Below, piece after piece: positions 23,345 through 34,649 of a stretch of 64,000 bases of DNA (position 1 is its first letter; each line of letters starts with the position of its first letter). Where the stretch lies: the NCBI GenBank assembly GCA_003008705.1, contig PDUO01000101.1:3754-67753 (forward strand), written 5' to 3'. This DNA is from Pezicula radicicola (lineage: Eukaryota > Ascomycota > Leotiomycetes > Helotiales > Dermateaceae). The notes under the pieces are model-generated. The model was not told where the DNA came from, made no database searches, and saw only the letters and a program-made list of their open reading frames with translations. The translations under genes were made by a program, and so were the position numbers.

Positions 23345-24402
23345 TACCTAAGAGAGGTCTCTTTTGAAGTCAACAAATAATAAGCAGCCGTCTGAAGTAC
23401 TTGGTGAGGATAACAAGAGGTGATAAATATGAAGGATGACAAGTGGAGTAAAGCGAAGTACTTATTTCGCTCGGCTCTAAACCTAAAGGACACTAGTTAT
23501 ATCACATGACTAAATTATTTCGATCCAGCCATGATCGTCTGCCTATCATTCTCGCAAGTCTTCGAGGCGGCTGGAGAGGTAGCTGGCACTGCCTCTCTGG
23601 TGAGCACCTGCCGTGTATACCTTCTCATGGCCAGAGTTGAGGAAGACGGCTTGTGCTGGTAGGTTCGAATCCTGCGGCTGCCAACCCATCATGCTCAGGT
23701 CAACAGCGTGGCTAGTAGGACGACGGACGGACGACTCGCGCACTCGATCTCCGACATCCTTAGGGCCTGACAGTTCTCGCGCGGCTCCGGTCACAGTGGC
23801 AGACGGGATTGTGCTGGGGAGCGGCCACGGGCGGTGGTCAGCATAGGAGGAAGGTGGCTGCAGTGAAGCGTTCGTGCAAGCCGGCAGCAACTCCTCAGGG
23901 TTTTCCTACCTCAATACAGCCTCGAATGGACCACCCAGGTCTCGGACGGAGTAATATAACCTATAGTACAACATACTACATTCACAGAATATATATGTTT
24001 ACGGGTCTAGGGAGCATTTGGACAGGAGAGAAGGATATTGGGGAGGTTTTTCCCTGTGAGGACCAGGGGGGTCGTGGAATCACGGTTGCTGTGGCCAGCA
24101 GAGTTGCAATATGGCTTCATTGTGGCCGTAGCCCATCAGGTATCTAGGGACCGCAGACACAGGAGGACAGTTGGTCTCCAAGTCAGAGCCTTATACCATA
24201 GCCACAAGCAAAGTACTTCTATCGGCGTGTATTTATGTATACGTAGATAGAAGCCAGACCGCTCAGTGGAGGAGGTTACTGGTTACATGAGTATGATGAA
24301 GTATTGTACATTTCCTGAGGTATATACACTTCGGCAACTGGTGCCAAAGCTGAGCCATTCCGGCATAGCTATCCTGACGGATGGCTGGAACCGTGTATGA
24401 AT
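23345..24402. other. GC-normal DNA without a supported gene
   Basis: Overlapping ORFs on both strands (23546-24250) show no motif. A perfect tRNA-type B-box sequence (GGTTCGAATCC) with a following GGCTGCCA lies at about 23662-23688, but no tRNA folds around it. The 15-mer TCGCAAGTCTTCGAG occurs at 23552 and again at 24422. Confidence 0.4.
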
Positions 24403-24423
24403 AAATCAATCAATCAATCAATC
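24403..24423. repeat. AATC microsatellite
   Basis: Five perfect tandem AATC units, immediately upstream of the first MITE. Confidence 0.9.
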
Positions 24424-24439
24424 GCAAGTCTTCGAGCTA

Positions 24440-24595
24440 CTTTGTACATGGCAGAATAAACTGTATTTCCGTCTGTGCGCCTCTAGCCACATATAACTAA
24501 AAATGTGGCTTTCTAGTTAAGTGATTGGTTAATCACCCCTGATTTACATGGCCACAGCACAGACGTAAATACGGTTTATGCTGCCATTTACGAAG
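24440..24595. mobile_element. Tc1/mariner-type MITE, 156 bp
   Basis: Terminal inverted repeats of about 39 bp: the left end starts CTTTGTACATGGCAG and the right end, reversed, starts CTTCGTAAATGGCAG. They differ at about five positions. TA dinucleotides flank both ends (24438-24439 and 24596-24597), the target duplication of Tc1/mariner elements. The interior holds two smaller hairpins (CCACAT/ATGTGG and GTGATT/AATCAC). There is no coding capacity, so movement would have needed a transposase supplied in trans. Confidence 0.75.
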
Positions 24596-24765
24596 TAAAT
24601 ACATCTATCTTGGGGATACGTTACCGCTTAGCTGAAGTAACGACAAGGTGCTGTGCGGGAAGTTCTGAGCCACATCTTGAAACCCTTGTCCAAGCCATAG
24701 TCTAATCTACTGAGCCAAGTAATAATAATGGATACACTACATTACTAGAGGAATATATGGCTGTA

Positions 24766-24883
24766 CAGGGCGTAAGTTGTGTCTCACCGCCTTCTGGTAG
24801 AACGTTCTGCCACCAATCAATCAGCGCTGTTCCTATGATTTTGAGCACCGCCACAAAGGCGGTGAGACATAACTTACGTCCTA
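24766..24883. mobile_element. second MITE, about 118 bp
   Basis: Left end CAGGGCGTAAGTTGTGTC, right end reversed TAGGACGTAAGTTATGTC. The similarity continues through TCACCGCCTT, giving inverted repeats of about 28 bp. TA lies outside both ends (24764-24765, 24884-24885). It is unrelated in sequence to the MITE 170 bp upstream. No coding capacity. Confidence 0.7.
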
Positions 24884-24953
24884 TACCTCCGTAGAAAAGA
24901 GAGAAAAAGTGATCTTTGCCGTCGAGCGGTTTAACGAGTTGAATTGCTATAAG

Positions 24954-25229
24954 CTACTTAAAGATAGGGATCGTTCCAATCGTAGCGCTTGCTCGTTTAA
25001 TGAAAAGTCCAGCAGAAAGACTTCGACAGGATGCCTCGTAGTCGAAGTGGAGGTGCTTCCGGTTCCAGTTAGGCGATGTTTCTTCAAGAACTAGCACTTG
25101 CTTCAGAATCTCTAAACGCTCGAAATCTACCAGCACCACATTTCTAACCTCGGGATTCCATAGCACGTTCAGTGACCGTACATTAAGATGCTCAGTAAGA
25201 ATTGTTGCTTTAATTGAAGAGCTGGACAC
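24954..25229 (-). pseudogene. duplicated C-terminal kinase fragment
   Basis: An open 91-codon frame repeating the catalytic-loop region of the pseudogene next to it: DVRSLNVLWNPEVRNVVLVD, FERLEILKQ and ETSPNW match RDIRPPNVLWNTEGRKVMLV, FECSEILKQ and ETSPNQ there. It retains Asn and DFE in the kinase C-lobe pattern but has no N-lobe. It lies just downstream of the larger copy on the same strand, so a local tandem duplication or deletion remnant is likely. Confidence 0.6.
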
Positions 25230-25317
25230 AACGAGGACAGCAGAGCAGCACGTGCTGACATCCGTACGAAAAAGTATGAAACATACGAGAAAGCGGGCAA
25301 GTCTTTCGAGTGGATCT

Positions 25318-27480
25318 TCACCAAGTTCCCAGCGTAGGTGTGGAATAGTTCAACCTCTTTGTGGGGTAGTGATACTTCAGCTTCTGATTAGGCGACGTCT
25401 CCTGGAAAATCGGTATCTGCTTCAAGATCTCTGAACACTCAAAGTCAACCAGCATCACCTTTCTTCCTTCAGTATTCCATAGTACATTCGGCGGCCGTAT
25501 ATCCCGATACTCCACTCCATGATACCACAGCTTTATAACTACACAAGTTGTTTCTTCGACTATATCACGTCCTAAGCTTGAGACCAAATCCTTTCGTACC
25601 TACTCACCTACCCATGACATAAGTAGTATATAAACTATTCTAACCCCAACGTCAAGAAAGTAAGGGCGGACAAGAGAGATATTCCCAAGGTAGACTGGTA
25701 TAAGCTTTCCTTGAACTTTATCTAGGTACCAGTAAACTAACCCTTCGTACTTCAAGTTAGCTTCGAATACTGTTATAGTCCCTTTGGCGACGAAAGTATA
25801 TCTATACCATTCCAGGGTCAATCTGAATAGAGTACCACGGGTACCTTACTTTCTAAGTAGCTTATATCTATTGTCGGGGTTTTCGGTAAGTTGTCGTAAC
25901 ATAAGTTTCATAAGGGATTTCCGCCCTAAAGTATAGTAGTTACCGACTCCATAGATACGATGTTCATTGACATTTAGGTAAGTATTGTCCAAGGGACGCC
26001 TTTACATAAGCCCTAATAAGTAGGCTTGTATACAGTATTGTCAACAGTGAATATCGCTCTCTTCAGCCGCTTATGATAATTTAATGGAATATATCTATCC
26101 GGTACTAGACTAGTGTATATGAATCTTTGGCTTACTTGGTGTTTTAATGTCTAAGATCTTATCCGATGAGCTAGACGAACTCTATAGGTCTTTGTATACA
26201 ATTATATCTATAGAGCTACAGCTATTCCTTACCTACCACGACTTTCTAGGTCTTAATATAATCGGCGACTATATAAAAGGATAGATTCATGTATAAAATA
26301 CCAAGGGTAGAGGAGTTAAGGTCTTCTCTTCAGCGGGTATCTATTATAAGATTACTTTATAATCAATTATAGCTCTATAAGTAGTCTCTAGTATATAATT
26401 TTACTATTTTTAGTTATAAGGCTTTGAGTCTAGTACTATTAAGTAGAAGATTAAGGTCTAGTCTACTATAGTATAATAAAGTAAGATATTAACTTTACTT
26501 TATATTTTAACTTTAATATTAGATTTTATAAAATAATAATAAAGTATATATAATTTATTTTCTTTAATTTAAAATAAAATATTAATCTCTTCTATAATTA
26601 ATTTACTATACTTAAGGTTATTCTTAATTATATATATATATATTTATATTAAAGTTATTATTATTAATTATTTAAAGTAGTATATAAACTTCTCCTTTAG
26701 ATTTATTAATATTATAATCTAATTAATAATATTTTTTAAAATATCTATTAATCTATTATTAGTTTATAAAAGTCTAACTTATAAATTAAAGATTAATAAC
26801 TTATAAGATAGTTTATATTCTATAATTATATATAAACTTTATATATTATTTATCTCCTTATATATATAAATCTAATTAGTATTTTATAATTTTAAATTTA
26901 AGTTTAAAGTTTATCCTTTACTTAAGATATAGAGATTCTATAAACTTTATTAAATCTCTTTATTATTATTACTAAGAGTATTAGTATAGTTTTTAAAAAT
27001 AATATTATTATCTAAGTTAAACTTATAATAAGTCTCTTTTATCTATTAAAGATAAAAGATAATATATATTATTAATTATTTAATAACTAAGTATTAATAT
27101 ATTTTTAAATCCTTCTTACTTACTAGTAACTAGTTATAAAGGTCTTACCTAAGCTCTATAAGGTATTAAGTAAAGCTAAAGTATTCTATCTTAGGAGAGA
27201 TATATTTATAGACCTTTTTAAAGAGCTACTACTATTATCTTAGGAAATCTATCTAAGATCTTAATAGGTTTAGATACTACTTATTCTTTAGACTAGTAAT
27301 AAACCCTTATATACTAAGACTCTTATTTATTTAGATATATAGTAGTTTTAAGAGAAGAGTATAATAAGAATATAGGTATTCTTTAAGTATTATAGGTTAT
27401 ATCTTCTTTTTAGCTTTCTATTAAGTTTATTATTCTTCTATTATATACCTTTACTCTTTATCTATATACTATTACTCTTA
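25318..27480 (-). pseudogene. long fungal kinase-like protein, RIP gradient along the gene
   Basis: Reading from 27480 downward, one ghost gene matches a large ascomycete kinase-like family. Its N-terminal part (to about 26450, strongly RIPed) shows YKYISPKIEYFSFTQYLIEL, EGRTLNP-like GQTLNLNLK, an IIEYKLSYKL block and KSKVNILLYYTIVD. The middle part, less eroded, gives RAIIDYKVIL, IPAEEKTLTPLP, SPIILRPRKSW, QYCIQAYLLGL, RRPLDNTYLNVNEHRIYGVG and LGRKSLMKLMLRQLTENPDN. The kinase domain follows: YTFVAKGTI (Lys), HEGLVYWYLD-like YEGLVYWYLD, KLIPVYLGNISL and YILLMSW (25600-25821). Then HGVEYRDIRPPNVLW and LVDFE (25318-25587). Stops are TAG/TAA. DFE replaces DFG. Confidence 0.75.
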
Positions 27481-30400
27481 TATAGTATACTTATTAGCTT
27501 TATAAAGTAGTTACTTAAGATATATATAATTTAATTCTTATCTTAATAATATTTTATACTATAAGAGGTTAATATTAAATATATAAGATAATACTAACTT
27601 TAGTAGATAATTATTAATTTATATAAAAATATATTATTATTATTAAGGTAATACTAAACTCTATAATAAGTAAACTATATACTAAGTAGATAAAAAGAAA
27701 CTAAATAAAAATACTATAGAGTAGTAACTTCTATAAACTATCTCTTATTAATTAGATAAGATATATTAGAGATCTAAATAATTAAATTTCTAGAACTTTA
27801 CTATCTAATAGATAGTAATATTAGAGTCTAAAGATATTAGAGTTTAAGTATACTAGGGTATTTTTAGTATTAGTAAATTATATAGTATTAAGCCCCTCTA
27901 TTTATAAAGTTCTATAAAGACTATAATTTCTTCTTATAAATAAAGAACCTTATTAATCTCTTAAATTATAAGTAAGATATTAGATACTATTTAAACTAGT
28001 TCTAAATAATAATAATAACTTAGTTATTCTATCTAATTAACTTTACTAAGAGACTTTACTCTACTCTATACTAAGGGGTAGTTGTTTTATTTTATTTTCT
28101 ATTATAATATTAGTATTATATCTAATAAAATATTTTATTAGGTTTATTTCTCCCTTATACTATATATTATTATTCTATCTTATTATATATATTATACTTA
28201 GTATATTCTATTAAAGGTATAAGAGAGTATCTCTAGTTCTAAAGACTCTCTACCTTTAGTCTTTATATAATTACTAACCTTAATCTACTATTTATCTTCT
28301 AAAAGGATATAACTATATTCTCTATAATTAAGGTAAATACTAGGATAACCTCTTAATATAGATATAGAGCTAATTATATTATATATAGATAATAGTTATT
28401 TTTTACTTTTTAAACTTATATTCTTCCTTATCTTATTATAAGCCTCTATTAAGTAAGGCTATAGACTCTTTAATATATTCTATTATAGTTATAATAGTTA
28501 AATATTTTAAAATTCTCTATAATTTACTTATAACTAATATATATTTATTTAGAAAGGTAATAAAGTTATTATTAGATAAGAAGAAAAGGAGATAACTTAT
28601 TATTTCCCTTTAGATAATACTAATAAGAGGATAATATAATTTAAAAACTATTATCTTTTAATTTATAACTAATAAATAGAAGACTATAAAATATATATAG
28701 ATAATATAATTCCTTTAACTAGATTTAAAAAGTATATAGTATTTATAGAGTATTCTATTTATATTAGAATAACTATTATAAAATTTATAATCTAAAAGGA
28801 GATTTTATATTAGTCTCTAAAGAAATTAATTAGATAGTATCTATTAATATTACTATACTAGATAGTAAAGGAGATATTCTATCTATTATTCTTTAGAAAT
28901 AAACTTAGTTAATATTTTATTATCTTTATATTCTTACTTCTTTTCTATTTCTAGAGTTAGTTATTCTAGATAATTATTCTAAATAACTTAGATATTTTTA
29001 ATATATTACTAATAGGTATATTTATATATATATACTTTATTTCTATTAATAGATTATTAGTAGTACCTTATATATATTTAAAGTTTATCCTTACCTCTTA
29101 TTTTATTATATAATAATAGTAAATTAGTTATAATTAGTTTCTCTTACTTATTTTACTTAATATACCTTCTTTTCCTTAGCTATATAGGACTTAAAGCCTT
29201 CTAAGCTCTATCCTTACTATAACCCTAACCTTCCTTAATAGATATAAGAATAACTCTAGTACTTACCTCTATAAGAGGCGAGATAGATAGACTTACTATT
29301 AATATAAAAGAAGTTAAACTTAAGATATAATTTAAAATATATTTCTATATCTAGTACTTATTATATTTATTAGAATATCTTTTTCTATCTTATCCTTAGT
29401 AGTTAGTTATTAATTAGTCTCTTACTTAGTTTATAAGGATTATTTACTAGTAATATATATTTATTTAATTAATATTCTCTATTTACTTTAATATATTAGT
29501 TATTTAAAACTATAGATAGTTAGTTATACTAGATTTATAAGGAAGAGTAAAGGGAGATTATAGACCCTTATTATACTTTTATTTTATAGACCTAAGTTTA
29601 ATATATACTAATCTAATTAGTCTATAAATATCTAGTTATTTTAGATTAATAGATTAATAAATATTTAAAGAATTCCTTAAATATATTATTATCCTTAGGA
29701 TTAAACTTACTATTAATAGCTTTATTAATATTCTTATAATATAAGTATTATATAAGTTATTAATAATTTATAAAGTTTATTATATTCTTAATAAGGAAGT
29801 TAAACTATATATAGAGTAATTTAAGGAGTTCTCTAAGTATATAAGATAATCTATAGACCTTTAAGGTACTATAATTAAGTTTCTATAACTATATTTATCT
29901 TTCGTTTCTATAGATTATCTTTTTAAAGATAAACTTAATAAAGTATTTTACTCTTATAGTTTATTAATTTAAAAGTAGTTTCTTTTTTAGATATTATTAT
30001 AATAATATTATTATTAATTAAAGTACTCTCTAAACTCTAAGTTATATATATAGATATAATAATATCTTTAATATACTATTAAAAATAAAGTTAAACCTAG
30101 TATAGTACTATATATCTTCTCTAGTCTTATCTCTATTATACTTAAGCTTCTATAATAAGAGGAGTAATATCTCTAGGAACTAATATTATATAATAGTATT
30201 TATTCTTTAAAATAAGTATAAGAAAATAAATTACTTAGAGTTAGAATTATAAAAGTTTTTAAATTCTATAATAGAATTAATTATTAAACCCTTTATTAAT
30301 TTAAAAAAATTAACTTACTAAGAATAGTATAATAAAATAAATTTATAAGAGTAGTAAAATATATCTCTCTACTAAGGTCTACTAGATTTAAACTATTGAG

Positions 30401-31189
30401 AGAGTAGATTAGTATAAGACTCTATAAAAGTAAGTAGTAAAAGGTAAAAGAATATACTAATTATATTAACTCTTTATTATATCTAAAGAGGTTTATTATT
30501 ATTATAATATAATTATTTAATATATCTCTCTCTTCTCTCTTTAATCTAAGGTATCTATCTACTTTATATATATTAGTTAGAGTAATTAAATCTCTTTCCT
30601 TTATCCCTAAGTAATTAAGACTAGGATTCTATATATAATCTATAATATTTATAATATTACCTTAACTTATTAGAATAAAGATATTTTATATTTAGAAAAC
30701 TATAGAGTTAGTACTTTATTAATACTTATTCTATTATTTATATTATCTATATAATAAATTAATAAAACTATCTTTATTATTTAATAGTTAAATATATTAT
30801 ACTATAACTATAGACTACTAGTTTATCCAAGGGATAAAGGGATTAACTTTTTTAATCTTACTCTTAGTATTAATCTTATAAGATAAATTAGATAGTTAAT
30901 TTAAAAAGTAATATAAAAAATTAATATATATATAAAGGGATATATCTTCTCTAGTAATTTTAGTATCCCTACTTACTTCTTTATCTTAGTCTTTAATTAA
31001 AGCTTTTATATCTTTATAGATTCTATTTATTATATATATAATCTCTACTTTAATTATAACTCTAATAGAGATTATTTAAATTAACTATCTATTATTAATT
31101 ATATTACTAAGTAATTTAAATCTATTATTATCTAAGTATATTATTATATTAAGTAATATCTACTAACTTATTAAGATAGTTAAAACTAT
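27481..31189. other. strongly RIPed block, no readable gene
   Basis: Extreme A/T with scattered AG/CT residues. Short ghost segments can be read on either strand, but none could be tied to a family. No tandem repeats or LTR pair were seen. Confidence 0.6.
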
Positions 31190-32836
31190 TATAATTATAG
31201 AAATTACTTTTACTACTTCTATCTTAAAACCCCCTTACTCTTATATACTATCTAAGAAGCTAGCCCTTAATATATTACTATTATCTATTATAATAGAGTA
31301 TCTTAAGTAGCTCTTATTAAAACTTATTAAAATAAAGATACTAAACTTAGCTAAGGTCTCTAAAGTATTTAAATCTACCCTAGAAGATAATAAACTAATA
31401 AAAGAAGTAGATAATAATATAAAAATATTTAAAATAGTATATAAAGTATAAGTTATTATTATCTTATAAAACTAAATTTATTAATAAATTATATTATTTA
31501 AGCTAGAATAAGAAAACTTATAAATATATAATTATAAAGTTATTAAATCTAGTTAATAAAATAATAAAACTAGACTAATATATTTTTATAGTTTATAAGA
31601 GAGTTAATTAGTATATTAAGATTATATATAGTATTATTACTAATTATAAATATTTAGATAAGAAAACTAAGAATATAACCTTCTATATTAATATTAACTT
31701 AGAGCTACTATAAGAGATCTTAAGAGATATTCTAAAGGGTATTTATAGAATTAGTCTAAAGGAGAATAAACTCTTAGTAAGTTATATTTATAATAGATAA
31801 GAACTAATAACTTACTTTAATCTAACTAGACTTAAAACTCCTTTACTATTATCTTCCTAACCTTAAGCTTAGTTAAGAATAGAATAAAATTACTCCTCTT
31901 AATTATCTAGGTATTAAGTATCTTAGATTACTTATTAAATATATTATAATAATCTATAAAGATATAACTCTATATATTAATAACTTTATATATAATAATA
32001 AGATTATATATAACCTTCTCTAAGTATTTTTTAAACCTAATACCCTAGCTTATACTATCTATACTAGGATAAAGAAACTATAATATATTAAGTATAACTC
32101 TAGAGAGGAGAAGACCTTAATTAATAGTATTAAATACTTCTATATTAAAGGGTAATACCTTAACTTTAATAAAAAGGTTCTTAGTAAGGTTTTAATTACT
32201 ATAGGAATCTTGAAATTCCCTAGGTTAAAGTTAATTAATACTCTTAAGATTTTCCCCCTTTAGTACTATCTAGATAAAGAGTAAATATAGATAGATTTAC
32301 TTTACTATAGTTGAAATTTTATCTTCTTAATAAATAGTTAATACTTTTAGTATAAGGGTAAGACTTTTTAAATAAAAAATAAAGACTCTATTATAATATT
32401 AGTAAATAGTAAAATTATAATTAATCCTAGTTTATTTCTAAAGATTAACTTTAACTATTCTAAACTAAGTATTAATCTAATAACTAAGAAGGGTTATAAT
32501 AGTCTAGTAGTTATTAATATTTAAGACTTATTCAATAACTCCTTAAGTAGTCTATAGGATAATAGAAAGGTCTATACTATAGATTTAAAAGATTTAAATA
32601 CTAAGGATCTATTAATTTATAGTTTAATTATATTAGAGTATAGTTTAAATAATAAGTTATAGTATAAGACTACTTTTTATTTATAAAAAGATATTTATAT
32701 TAGTATATTAACTTTATATAATAGAATTTATAATTACTAATATCTTAGATATTAGCTAGAATAACTCTCTTTTTAATTATCTCTAGTTATCTAATAAGAA
32801 AAAGATACTTATTAAGATTATAGTATTATCTAATAT
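31190..32836 (+). pseudogene. DUF7025-AAA ATPase ghost, 5' part (copy 2)
   Basis: One plus frame parallels the less eroded copy at 16640-17995: KKTYKYIIIK then LDQYIFIVYKRVN (compare KAYKYKIVE and LDQYIFIVHTRIS), ELLQ-like EILRDILKGIYRISL, then beyond copy 1 a segment FIFLINSQYFQYKGKTF, VNSKIIINPSLF, LDTKDLLIYS and the aromatic stretch before the AAA core. Gln and Trp positions are TAG/TAA throughout. The gene is interrupted at 32837 by a copia element and resumes at 40442. Being deeper eroded than the inserted element, it was probably RIPed before the insertion, or more often. Confidence 0.7.
32832..32836. repeat. target-site duplication, left (AATAT)
   Basis: AATAT directly before the left LTR; the same five bases follow the right LTR at 40437-40441. 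Five bases is the usual size for Ty1/copia integration. Confidence 0.85.
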
Positions 32837-33015
32837 TGTTGGGATCACCAGGGTGAGTATACTCATAAGAGAATAGGTAGAACTAATTGTACTGTAATAA
32901 CTTCATTGATAGATTGATGATAATACGGAATAGAAACGAATACTACGATATAAGTAGTCCTCGGCTACTTGGCTCGCTTACAGAACCTTGATAGTTCTGT
33001 ACTATATTCCCAGCA
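32837..33015 (-). repeat. LTR (3' LTR relative to gag-pol)
   Basis: 179 bp with TGTTGGGA...TCCCAGCA ends. It differs from the other LTR at six positions, all transitions; five are CpA/TpG-type RIP sites. Both LTRs have been hit: three RIP-type changes lie in the other copy and at least one here. Confidence 0.95.
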
Positions 33016-33022
33016 CTAGTAA

Positions 33023-33034
33023 CTCTTTCTTTTA
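33023..33034 (-). promoter_or_regulatory. possible polypurine tract
   Basis: On the minus strand, TAAAAGAAAGAG lies 7 bases before the 3' LTR, in the place where a polypurine primer for plus-strand DNA synthesis is expected. It is not directly adjacent to the LTR, so the assignment is tentative. Confidence 0.35.
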
Positions 33035-33289
33035 TCGTATAGTAGGTCGTTATCCCTCATCTACAATAGCCAGTGATTTTCGTAGTATTGGATATATTGA
33101 TAGTTGGGTTCCATAGTATATAGTATAATAACTATAAGATTTTATAGTATCGGTAAGCAACAGGAAGGTTTCTGGAGAACTTCCTCTTTTGAATTAGGCT
33201 AGGATTAGGCTCCAATCATTGGTTTAGGTAGTTGTTAGGCAACCTTAGGTAACCATTTTGAAATAGACTGAGTTCAGGCTATAGCCGTC

Positions 33290-33297
33290 TATAAAAG
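33290..33297 (+). promoter_or_regulatory. TATA box of the antisense gene
   Basis: TATAAAAG, followed by a long pyrimidine-rich stretch (about 33300-33425), the classic layout of a fungal core promoter. It lies 240 bp upstream of the ATG at 33537 and points opposite to gag-pol. Confidence 0.5.
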
Positions 33298-33429
33298 AAA
33301 CGTTTTTCTCCTACTTCCTTCATCCGAAAACATCTTCAATACCACCATCTTTTATAGATCTTTTCCAACTTCCTTCCTTCTTAACTTCTTCTTCTTCAAC
33401 CTTCGTTGATCGAATCATTCTTTCTTAAG

Positions 33430-33478
33430 GTAAGGATAGTTCTTATTTTATTCTGTATCATTACTGATGATTCCGTAG
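33430..33478 (+). other. predicted 5'-UTR intron of the antisense gene
   Basis: Donor AAG|GTAAGG, branch-point-like ACTGAT at 33463-33468, acceptor CCGTAG ending at 33478. A 49-nt length and a 10-nt branch-to-acceptor distance are typical of filamentous fungi. These signals only make sense on the plus strand. Confidence 0.45.
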
Positions 33479-33536
33479 AATCATCTTCTTCATCTCCTAT
33501 ATCCTCATCTTCTACATTTTTACCTTCCGTAACATC

Positions 33537-34397
33537 ATGGCTCCTTTCGTAAAGATTCCGTGGATAGTATAGTAGGCTATTACTAGAGGTACCAACAATC
33601 GTCTATTCTCTACCAATACCGATGGTAATTACTAGATTCTACGAAATATAGTTATTCCCATAGCTTTGAATATACTCCCCTTTCAAGTTAATCAGAACGA
33701 ACATCAACTTACCCTCCTTACTTATACTCGGGGTGTTCCGGGTAATAACTATCGTCGCCGTAATCACGGTAATTACTATGTCTTTACAGATACTATCGTC
33801 TTCCTATATACTAGGCTAAATAATCAATATATCATATATAAATATACAAATTGCCACTTTCAAGTAGATAGCGCAGATTACGGAGCTATTCCTATTGGTC
33901 CTGTACAAGGAAATACCCTGTTACCGGTTCCGGCTCTAGTTCCTGCTACCGTAGCACCGGTTCCTGGTGGATAAGCTGTTGGTGGTATTGGTCGTGGTAT
34001 GGGTCGTGGTGTAGGTAGATCTCCTGGTAGTACTACAATTCATAGTAATCGTCGGGGTAATCTTATATAGCGCAATATTGGTCAAGTTACTAAGTCGATT
34101 ACAGATGATTACAATACTTATACATCTTATCCATCTCTTCCGGAGGAGGATGGTAGATCTAGCGATCTATATAAAGAAGGATTGTATAACTTCTCCTCTC
34201 GGGAGAATACTCTATAGTACACTACTCGTATCGGCATTGATAAGGCATTAAATAACCTATAGGCGGAGAAGGCTCGATTCTTTACTCGTTGGCAGGGTCG
34301 TCGTGGTAGAGATAATGATGACAACCCTTTTGGTGGTCCTTCTGGAGATCCTTCTAGTGGTGGTGGTAGACTATTTCAGTCTATATCCATTCGTTAA
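33537..34397 (+). pseudogene. antisense accessory gene inside the copia element
   Basis: One frame runs 286 codons from ATG 33537 to TAA 34395-34397 with no frameshift. It is broken only by six TAG and one TAA, as expected from RIP of Gln/Trp codons. The N-terminal half (MAPFVKIPW start; NILPFQVNQNEHQLTLLTYT; NYRRRNHGNYYVFTDT; NQYIIYKYTNCHFQVD) looks like a folded domain. A Pro/Val/Ala linker (LLPVPALVPATVAPVPGG) then leads into an Arg-Gly tract (GGIGRGMGRGVGR), and a tail ends in a second Gly-rich, Arg-containing region (GRRGRDNDDNPFGG). RG tracts often bind nucleic acid, so a role with element RNA is a guess. It lies between the end of pol and the 3' LTR, transcribed against them. I do not recognise the family. 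Confidence 0.6.
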
Positions 34398-34649
34398 TCA
34401 TTTCATAGAATGGTTTAGGGTGTTTTCATGGATATCGTAGGTCTTATAGCATAGGTTTCTACATTCCGTAGGGTGTTTTTATAGGCATTTAATGGATTTT
34501 CTACTTTATATAGTAGCCCGTAGTATGGTTTTCATAATAGGTCAACTGAAATAACTAATATAGAACAATGAAATAGATCAAAATATATCCGTAATATCAA
34601 ATACTATGAACCTGAACTCTATAATATAACTCCTAGTCGTTGATTTAGG

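Noticed and set aside
23600..23690. tRNA gene suggested by GGTTCGAATCC followed by GGCTGCCA
   Set aside because: No matching D-arm and anticodon arm fit between a pairing acceptor strand and the T-arm; the A-box-like TGGCCAGAGTTG is too close and imperfect.
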